From an uncultured Sphingopyxis sp. (GTDB lineage: Bacteria; Pseudomonadota; Alphaproteobacteria; Sphingomonadales; Sphingomonadaceae): DNA of 64,000 nt. The translations under genes were made by a program, and so were the position numbers. Shown here piece by piece: positions 39,686 to 45,909 of the stretch. The DNA lies in NCBI GenBank assembly GCA_937873425.1, contig CALMYE010000139.1, positions 43,941 to 107,940 of the forward strand, given 5' to 3'. Each line of letters begins with the position of its first letter. Within the stretch, counting starts at the first letter, position 1. The notes under the pieces are model-generated. The model saw only the letters and a program-made list of their open reading frames with translations. It had not been told where the DNA came from and searched no databases.

Positions 39686-40597
39686 ATGAGTACCAATATT
39701 GCTGCGGCAGAGAGCCATCAGCCGCCCTCCGCCTCGATGCGGGCGCTCAAGGAAGACGGTTATGCGATCGTCCGCTCAGCCGTTCCCGCCGAGCTGATCG
39801 CGGCGATCGATCGCGACCTCGATCCGCGCTACGCCGCGACGCCCTTTTGCGAGGGCGGCTTCTATGGCGAGCGCACCAAGCGCTTCGGCCGCCTGCTCAT
39901 CCGCTCGCCGCACGTCGGCGCGCTGGTCATGAACCCGGCGATCCTCGCCCTCGCCGAGGCCGCGCTCGGCGACTGGTGCGAGCGTATTCAGCTCAATCTC
40001 GCCCAGGCGATCGAGCTGCATCCGGGAGCGCTTCCGCAGTTCCCGCATCGCGATCAGGACATGTGGCAGGGGACGCTCGGAGAGGTCGAGTATCTCGTGA
40101 ATGTGATGTGGCCGCTGACGCCCTTCACCGCGGAGAATGGCGCCACGATCATCTGGCCGAACAGCCATGGGCTCGAAGCGCTTGTCGAGGAGCCGGCGGA
40201 AGCGCCGATCATTGCCGAGACGATGCCGGGTGACGCTATCGTCTTCCTGGGTTCGACGCTCCACGGCGCCGGCGGCAATTGCAGCCCGGCGGCGCGGCGC
40301 GGGATCATCATCAGCTACTGCCTCGGCTGGCTGAAACCTTACGAGAACCAGTGGCTCGCCTATCCACCCGACGTCGCGAAGGACTTTCCGCCCGAGCTGG
40401 CGGCCTTGACCGGCTATGTCCAGCATCGCCCAAACCTCGGCAACTTCGAGGGTCAGTGTCCCTCGATCCTGTTCCGCGGCTATCCCCCCGACCCGATCGC
40501 AGCCGTGGATGCTCTTCGCCCAGATCAGCAGGCGCTTCTTGCTGACTATATCGGTGAGCAGCGATCGTTGGGCGAGGACGGGACGCTGGCGGCATGA
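39686..40597 (+). CDS. Phytanoyl-CoA dioxygenase (PhyH) family protein
   Basis: A 303-residue Fe(II)/2-oxoglutarate oxygenase. The facial triad is H121 and D123 in FPHRDQD, with H193 in TLHGAGGN, and R205 in RRGIIISY is the likely 2-oxoglutarate anchor. A phyH gene directly downstream of luxI has been reported as a conserved arrangement in sphingomonads; a role in modifying the acyl signal is a fair guess but unproven. GAAAGGAG precedes the ATG. The stop overlaps the start of the GntR gene by ATGA. Confidence 0.85.
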   Translation: MSTNIAAAESHQPPSASMRALKEDGYAIVRSAVPAELIAAIDRDLDPRYAATPFCEGGFYGERTKRFGRLLIRSPHVGALVMNPAILALAEAALGDWCERIQLNLAQAIELHPGALPQFPHRDQDMWQGTLGEVEYLVNVMWPLTPFTAENGATIIWPNSHGLEALVEEPAEAPIIAETMPGDAIVFLGSTLHGAGGNCSPAARRGIIISYCLGWLKPYENQWLAYPPDVAKDFPPELAALTGYVQHRPNLGNFEGQCPSILFRGYPPDPIAAVDALRPDQQALLADYIGEQRSLGEDGTLAA

Positions 40598-41217
40598 GCC
40601 CCGGCGCTACGATGGAGCGGGTCTACATCGACCTAAAGGTGCGCATTATGAGCGGCGCCTATCCGCCCGGGACGCGCCTCGACCCGCGGCAATTGGCCCG
40701 CGCGTTAGGTGCGAGCGCAACGCCGGTGCGAGATGCCCTTCATCGCCTGTCCGGAGAACGCATCGTCGATAGCTGGCACCAAGAAGGTTTTCGACAGCCC
40801 TTGCTGGCTGAGGCAGACCTTGTTGAGTTGTACGAATGGGGTGGGATGCTACTCGCACTTGCGCTGAAGGGCAGGCACCCTTCGCCGAATCTCCGGGCGG
40901 GACTCAGCGAACTGCAGCGGATCGAGCCTTATCCGGAGGCGATTGATTCGCTGTTTGGTGTCATCGCCGTCGGCGCTTCGAATCGCGAACTTCGATACGC
41001 CATCGTGAACTTTATCGAGCGAAGTAGGGCTTTTCGTTCGGCGGAGCTACGTATCGACGCCGCATCGCGCGCCACTCTGGCTGCGATGGAGGAAGACTAC
41101 CGGTTCGGCCGTTGGACAAGTTTACGCAGCAAAATCACGAGCTTCCATCGTCGGCGTACCCGGCAAGCCGGACGTATTGCTGCGGCAGTGAGGCCGCGCA
41201 GCGACCCGCTCCGATAA
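40594..41217 (+). CDS. GntR family transcriptional regulator
   Basis: A 207-residue regulator. The N-terminal winged helix is MERVYIDLKVRIMSGAYPPGTRLDPRQLARALGASATPVRDALHRLSGERIV in two parts, a textbook GntR domain; the C-terminal effector part is helical and short for FadR type. The start overlaps the phyH stop (ATGA), so it may be read from the quorum-sensing transcript; a second Met is at 40612. Base composition is more AT-rich than phyH and matches the lasso genes downstream. GntR genes accompany several isopeptidase-type lasso clusters, so it probably controls the precursor promoter 98 bases downstream. Confidence 0.85.
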   Translation: MSPGATMERVYIDLKVRIMSGAYPPGTRLDPRQLARALGASATPVRDALHRLSGERIVDSWHQEGFRQPLLAEADLVELYEWGGMLLALALKGRHPSPNLRAGLSELQRIEPYPEAIDSLFGVIAVGASNRELRYAIVNFIERSRAFRSAELRIDAASRATLAAMEEDYRFGRWTSLRSKITSFHRRRTRQAGRIAAAVRPRSDPLR

Positions 41218-41225
41218 CATTCGGG

Positions 41226-41242
41226 TTATAGCAAAACTATAA
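41226..41242 (+). promoter_or_regulatory. Candidate GntR operator at the lasso promoter
   Basis: TTATAG and CTATAA form a perfect 6-bp inverted repeat with a 5-base spacer (CAAAA), 9 bases after the GntR stop and 73 bases upstream of the lasso precursor. It overlaps the only good -10-like sequence in the gap (TATAAA at 41238-41243). The AT-rich dyad size and position fit a GntR operator. Confidence 0.5.
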
Positions 41243-41314
41243 AATTCCTATTCCAAATCAAAGGCGTAGCTTTGACCTTGCCGCAATTCCGCGGCATCAA
41301 CCAAGGAGGGTCCC

Positions 41315-41449
41315 ATGGACCGCATCGACAACGCCGAAATCGAAGAACTGGGCGTCGCCAGCGTCGAAACGCTCGGCGGGCTTCTGCCCTATCCCGAGGA
41401 TGGCTCGGTCATCCACTTCAAGCCGGACGGCGCGATCACCGCCGACTGA
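41315..41449 (+). CDS. Lasso peptide precursor, 44 aa
   Basis: The precursor is too short for ordinary ORF lists but has AAGGAGG at an ideal distance. Residues 1-20 (MDRIDNAEIE-ELGVASVETL) are the leader, with the conserved Thr at the penultimate position (T19). The predicted core is residues 21-44: GGLLPYPEDG followed by SVIHFKPDGAITAD. Gly1 would be joined to Glu8 or Asp9, both at permitted acceptor positions for an eight- or nine-residue ring. Bulky residues I13, H14, F15 and K16 could lock the thread. The final ITAD resembles the ITADD tail I recall for sphingopyxin I. The B, C and isopeptidase genes next to it confirm the call. Confidence 0.9.
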   Translation: MDRIDNAEIEELGVASVETLGGLLPYPEDGSVIHFKPDGAITAD

Positions 41450-41457
41450 CGGGATGG

Positions 41458-41484
41458 CGGACGCGGCGCACCGCGCCGCGTCCG
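41458..41484 (+). other. Intercistronic hairpin between lasso A and B genes
   Basis: A perfect 12-bp GC-rich stem (41458-41469 with 41473-41484) closes a 3-base ACC loop, 9 bases after the precursor stop and 10 bases before the B start. Hairpins here are known in other lasso operons and are thought to raise precursor mRNA relative to the enzyme genes. No T run follows, so leaky attenuation or 3-prime protection is likely. Confidence 0.75.
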
Positions 41485-41494
41485 TACTGCCTCA

Positions 41495-42154
41495 ATGGAC
41501 CATCATCTCCCACCCCACATCAGCTTCGCCTTCCTGGGCGGCGGTGCAGTTCTCCTCGACATTGAGGCGGACCGCTACTTGATGCTCCGAGGTGCCGAGG
41601 TTGGCGTCCTCGAAGCGCTCGGCGCTGGGCTCACGACGGCGGCTATCGAACCTGCGTTAGGCAGGCTGTCCAGACGCCGCCTCATTGGCGACGGGCCGGG
41701 CCCCTCAATCGCTCCAATTTCCGCGCCCATCGCAACGAGCAGCGCACTCGAGCTGGCAGGTCCGAGCCAGCGTGCTGGCGCGCTGGAGATCGCACGTTAC
41801 CGGCTCGATGCGGCTCTCCGGCTACGTTTGCGCGGTCTCGGACAAACCATAGCCCAATGGCGCCGCTTGAAGAATAACCTCCTTACCGCGGAGACAATGG
41901 TGGATCGCCGACATGCCTGTGCGGTTGCCCGTGGATATGCGGCGGCGCGCGTCCAGCTGCCTTGGCGGCGTCTTTGCGTGCCCGATAGTCTGGCCTTGGC
42001 TCGCTACCTCTGGCAGCGCGGAATACCCGGCCAGGTCTATTTCGGTGTCAGGCTTGATCCCTTTGCGGCGCACGCCTGGGTTCAACACAATGAAATGGTG
42101 CTGTCCGACAACGTCAATGTGGTCGCTGACTATACGCCGGTGTTTCGGCTGTGA
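41495..42154 (+). CDS. Lasso peptide B protein: RRE plus transglutaminase-like leader protease
   Basis: Cleaves the leader from the precursor. A single 219-residue protein fuses a PqqD-like recognition element (about residues 5-70, ISFAFLGGGAVLLDIEADRYLML) to the cysteine protease domain. The catalytic Cys161 lies in WRRLCVPDSLALARYL, His193 in DPFAAHAWVQ, and D205 is the likely acid. This is the single-protein (B) form of proteobacterial clusters. No Shine-Dalgarno is visible, the hairpin sitting immediately upstream. The stop overlaps the C gene start (GTGA), so the two are coupled. Confidence 0.92.
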   Translation: MDHHLPPHISFAFLGGGAVLLDIEADRYLMLRGAEVGVLEALGAGLTTAAIEPALGRLSRRRLIGDGPGPSIAPISAPIATSSALELAGPSQRAGALEIARYRLDAALRLRLRGLGQTIAQWRRLKNNLLTAETMVDRRHACAVARGYAAARVQLPWRRLCVPDSLALARYLWQRGIPGQVYFGVRLDPFAAHAWVQHNEMVLSDNVNVVADYTPVFRL

Positions 42155-43851
42155 CGTTACGTATCGCCCTCATCATCGGCCCGAGCGATCGCAACATTCC
42201 CGTCGGCTTTGTCGAGGCCGGGACGGTCGGGCGAGCCCGGCTAATTGTGGAAAAGGATACACCCGCCGAGATCTCGAACGGCACTGCGCTTATTGGCTGG
42301 GCCTTTCATCGGCAGAGTTCGGGAGTTTGCGAGCATTTGACCGCGATCGAGGTGGACCGGCTCGTGTCGAGCGAAGGGGCATGGGCCATCAAGGAGCTAT
42401 GGGGCAACTTCCTGCTCTTCTGGGCTGACCCGGAAGGGCGCATTTTGCTGCTTCGCTCCCCAATGACCGGACCAGCCCTATTCTGTTTTGAAGATCGCGA
42501 TGGGCTTGCGATCGCTTTCACCGATCTCTCACTCGCACGCAGCCTCGGCTTTCGGCTCGATCAGCCTGACCCCGAACGCATCGACGCGTGGATGCGCTTC
42601 CCTCTACTTCGCGGCCCTGATGCTGAATTGCGCGGTGTGCGTGAACTCCTTCCGGGGGAGGTTATCGCCTTGGGGTCGGTGCGGCCGCTGGCCACAAGCT
42701 GGTCGCCATGGGCCCACACGCGCCGCTCGCCTGCTCGGATCGATCCCGAAGATCTGCGCAACAAGGTCAGTCGGACGGTGTCGGCCTGGAGCATGCGCTT
42801 CGAGCGTATCCAGCTTGAGCTGTCGGGAGGGATCGACAGCAGCATTATGGCGGCATGCCTCGCCGGCCGACGCAGACCTTGGCGCGCCCTGACAATGGCG
42901 ACCAGCGATCCCGACGGCGACGAGCGTCCCTATGCGCGCGCCGTCGCCGAACGTGTCGGAACGCCCCTTGCGGAATGGCAGCGTCCACCGTTCGGGGATC
43001 CGATGGCTCCGCTCGAAATTCTGCGCGCGCGTCCGGGCGGCTTCGGCCTGCTAGGACCAAGTGACCGCGCTTACCTCCAAGGCGCCCGAGAGTTCGAGGC
43101 AGATGCGATCTTCACAGGCACCGGCGGCGACAATGTCTTCGGCTATCTGACATCGGCGGCGCCCATTCTCGACGCGCTACGTTACGCTGGGCCGGTCGAA
43201 GCATGGCGCGCTGCCGGCGACCTTGCCCGCCTTGCCAATGACAATATGTGGCGTGCCCTTGGCTATTCGGCAAAGCGACTGCTGAGACCGCCGCCAATGT
43301 GGCCGGTTGATCACAGCCTCCTCACGCGTCGCTATGCGCGAGACTATCCTGAGCACCCCTGGATGGCTGACGCAGACCGGGCATCCCCCGGACAGCAGGT
43401 CTATGCGATCAAGCTTCTCATCGCACAGCCGTTCCTCGACGGCTATGATCGCGCCTTGGCAATGCCGATGATCGCCCCGTTGCTCTCGCAGCCAATCATC
43501 GAATTTACGCTCGGCGTGCCGAGCTGGCAGTGGGGCGAAGGCGGCCAGAACCGCGCGCTGGCGCGCAGGGCCTTTCGCCAAGACCTGCCAGAGATGGTAA
43601 TCGAGCGACTGGGAAAGGGGCGTATATTGTCGGTATTCCTGCCGGCGTTCGAGGCGCATCGCCGTCGACTACGTTCCTACCTCCTCGACGGGTGGCTGGC
43701 GGGAGCGGGCCTTCTTGACCTCGAAGCTGTCGGGGCATTGTTTGCCGACAACGTGCGGCCAGACCCCGTGATGGTGACGCGAATATTGAGCTTCGCCGAC
43801 ATTGAGCGCTGGGCGCGGTCGGTGTCGGGCCATCCGGATGTCGCTATTTAG
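42151..43851 (+). CDS. Lasso cyclase (C protein), asparagine-synthetase-like
   Basis: ATP-dependent enzyme that activates the acceptor side chain of the core and forms the macrolactam ring. The product has 566 residues. The N-terminal glutaminase-like domain lacks the Cys2 nucleophile of real asparagine synthetases, as usual for lasso cyclases. The ATP-pyrophosphatase P-loop is SGGIDSS at residues 225-231, followed by a second motif FTGTGGDNVFGY. The GTG start overlaps the B stop. A long hairpin follows the stop, then the convergent isopeptidase gene. Confidence 0.92.
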   Translation: MTLRIALIIGPSDRNIPVGFVEAGTVGRARLIVEKDTPAEISNGTALIGWAFHRQSSGVCEHLTAIEVDRLVSSEGAWAIKELWGNFLLFWADPEGRILLLRSPMTGPALFCFEDRDGLAIAFTDLSLARSLGFRLDQPDPERIDAWMRFPLLRGPDAELRGVRELLPGEVIALGSVRPLATSWSPWAHTRRSPARIDPEDLRNKVSRTVSAWSMRFERIQLELSGGIDSSIMAACLAGRRRPWRALTMATSDPDGDERPYARAVAERVGTPLAEWQRPPFGDPMAPLEILRARPGGFGLLGPSDRAYLQGAREFEADAIFTGTGGDNVFGYLTSAAPILDALRYAGPVEAWRAAGDLARLANDNMWRALGYSAKRLLRPPPMWPVDHSLLTRRYARDYPEHPWMADADRASPGQQVYAIKLLIAQPFLDGYDRALAMPMIAPLLSQPIIEFTLGVPSWQWGEGGQNRALARRAFRQDLPEMVIERLGKGRILSVFLPAFEAHRRRLRSYLLDGWLAGAGLLDLEAVGALFADNVRPDPVMVTRILSFADIERWARSVSGHPDVAI

Positions 43852-43890
43852 CGGCGATGGACCGGAACATCGGCCGCGATCCAGCAGATG

Positions 43891-43930
43891 TCGTGCCGGG
43901 CGGCCCCCGGGGAAGGCCCGCCCGGCACGA
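43891..43930. terminator. Bidirectional hairpin between convergent lasso genes
   Basis: A perfect 13-bp stem (43891-43903 with 43918-43930) with a 14-base loop that can pair further (CCCC/GGGG). It lies between the stop of the cyclase gene (43851) and the stop of the isopeptidase gene (43933), so it can end both transcripts. No T or A tract. Confidence 0.65.
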
Positions 43931-43932
43931 AC

Positions 43933-45909
43933 CTACCGCGCGGGCACAGGCAAGGACGGTCCCGCGCGATAATGGCGCCAGCGGTTATATTGTTTGGATT
44001 TCCCGGGAGCTGGGTCCTCCTCGCCGGTCAGCCAGAAACGGAACCAGTCGAGGTTGCGTTCGTAAACGGCGCGCTTGTGCCGCAGCTGATATTTATTGTG
44101 CAGCTCGTCCGGATAGACGACCATTTCCGCAGGCTTTCCGGCGCGTTTGAGCTTGGTATGGAGCTCCGCCGTCCAGGCTGCTTCCGCGTCGGGCAATTGC
44201 ATTAGGATGGGAGTGTTGATCGCTTCAACATTGTGAACTGCAGAGGCGAGACGCCAGCGGGCGGGGTCGGCATCCGGGTCGCCGATGCTCCAGTAATCCT
44301 TTAGCATGGCTTCAAAGCCTCGATCCGGAACTGCGTTGGTCCAGAAATAATGAGGCGAAATCTGACCCGTGCCTATCGTCGCGGCTTTGAAATTCGTGCT
44401 GTGCCGGACCGCCCAGAGCGCTACACCCGAGCTGTGGCTGAAACCGGCGATGCCGACGCGGTTCGGATCAACGAGTTTGCGTTGCCCAAGGTCGGCGATC
44501 GCGGATGCGATGACCGTGCGGGCAAGTTCATATGTTCCATCGGTTCCGCTTCCGGGCGGGCCCCGAAACGGATCAATGCAAAGGACCGCGATTCCATGTT
44601 CCGCAAGGGGCAGCATCGGCAATTCTTCGCCCGTGCCGCCCTTGAGGAACCCGGCACAATGATAATTCTGGACCACGACGGGTGGCGCTTTCGCCCGTGG
44701 GGGGCTGAGCAATATCGCGGAGTATCCGCCTGGCAGCTCAAGCGACTTCGCCTCCGCGTCAATTCTGGCGGCAAGCGCAGAGTTCGGTTCGAATAGTGGT
44801 CGGCGCTGCCCTGTCGCAAGGTCGATCCGGACGAGGCGTGGCGGAATGAGCGGCATGCTTTCGGCGCAAATCAGCGCGCGCATGGTGACGGCGCATCGCG
44901 ATGGCCGGTCGGCGAGACGCAATGCTCCGTCGGTGATTGCGACTTTGCGAGCCGTCGCAGCCCCGACTTTCCATAGCCAGACGGCTTCGCGGGCGCTTCC
45001 TTCGTCGACAAACGCCAGCAAGATGTCCTGATTTGGCAGCCACGTGGTTGCGAGCAGCTTTGGCGAACGGCAGAACTCCGCCTCGCATTGGATCCGCTCT
45101 CCGCCGGGGCGCGTGACCACGAGGGAGGCGCTGCCTGCCTTACGCAATATCTCTGCTTTGCTGCCATCGGGCGCTGCAGCCCACGGACGTTGGGATGCGG
45201 AGTGGAGCGAGAATTGGTCATTGGGCGCGGAATGGGGGGTGGCGCCGACGCTCGGCACAAAAATCTCGCGGCGCGGCGCATCCCACAACAAACTTTTTCG
45301 GTCGAACCAGGGTCCGGAAAATCTCTGCATGACGCGCTTGCCGTCTTCGATCACACCGCCCGCAATCGCCTGGTTGAGGTCGACGCGTGCGTCGACCAGC
45401 ACGCCCCCTTCGTAGGCGGCGGTCTGTGCGCGAGAGATCTCGGCACGCGTCGCACCGACAGTGTAGCGAAGTAGCCCCCCATCGTCCGATACGGCGAAGT
45501 CCAGGATGTCGGCATCGTTCCGAACCTCCATTTTGGCGCCGCCATCGTCGCGCCAGTGCCAGAGGGTCACTTCTCCATCGCGGAAGGCGAGAAAACGAAA
45601 GCCTTTACTGTCCTTGTCCCAGATCGGAGTCTGATCGGAGACGAGCCCTGCTCCATCGACGCGTGCGCTGCCTCCGCTCGCCGCAAGTTGGGGCGGCCCA
45701 TCCACGCTCCCCACATACCACTCGAGCGTTATGGCATTGCTCTCGAGGGAAGCGCGGCTCACCCGGAAGGCGAAGCGTTCGCCATCAGGCGATAGAGTGG
45801 GGCCGCTGATCTCGGACACCTCGACGAGGTCGGCGGCCCCGACCGGCTCGCGGGGTGTCGCCGCCGCCGCGGGTGCGGCGACGGCCAGCAGTGCGGCGGC
45901 AATTACCAC
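43933..45909 (-). CDS. AtxE2-type lasso peptide isopeptidase
   Basis: A serine hydrolase of 658 residues that opens the macrolactam ring of the cognate lasso peptide. A signal peptide at residues 1-17 is followed by a beta-propeller (about residues 25-370) and an alpha/beta hydrolase domain. The nucleophile is S491 in AGFSHSSG, the likely acid D574 in QLPDAEAAW, and the His H604 in DELHNKYQ. Isopeptidases of this kind occur only beside lasso clusters that lack an ABC exporter gene, which fits this locus. The start is a GTG at 45909, overlapping the receptor stop by 7 bases. Confidence 0.9.
   Translation of the reverse strand: MVIAAALLAVAAPAAAATPREPVGAADLVEVSEISGPTLSPDGERFAFRVSRASLESNAITLEWYVGSVDGPPQLAASGGSARVDGAGLVSDQTPIWDKDSKGFRFLAFRDGEVTLWHWRDDGGAKMEVRNDADILDFAVSDDGGLLRYTVGATRAEISRAQTAAYEGGVLVDARVDLNQAIAGGVIEDGKRVMQRFSGPWFDRKSLLWDAPRREIFVPSVGATPHSAPNDQFSLHSASQRPWAAAPDGSKAEILRKAGSASLVVTRPGGERIQCEAEFCRSPKLLATTWLPNQDILLAFVDEGSAREAVWLWKVGAATARKVAITDGALRLADRPSRCAVTMRALICAESMPLIPPRLVRIDLATGQRRPLFEPNSALAARIDAEAKSLELPGGYSAILLSPPRAKAPPVVVQNYHCAGFLKGGTGEELPMLPLAEHGIAVLCIDPFRGPPGSGTDGTYELARTVIASAIADLGQRKLVDPNRVGIAGFSHSSGVALWAVRHSTNFKAATIGTGQISPHYFWTNAVPDRGFEAMLKDYWSIGDPDADPARWRLASAVHNVEAINTPILMQLPDAEAAWTAELHTKLKRAGKPAEMVVYPDELHNKYQLRHKRAVYERNLDWFRFWLTGEEDPAPGKSKQYNRWRHYRAGPSLPVPAR

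Noticed and set aside
40612-41217. Later GntR start at 40612 instead of 40594
   Set aside because: Possible, but neither start has a strong ribosome-binding site and the 40594 start overlaps the phyH stop in the common ATGA form; the later start stays as an alternative.
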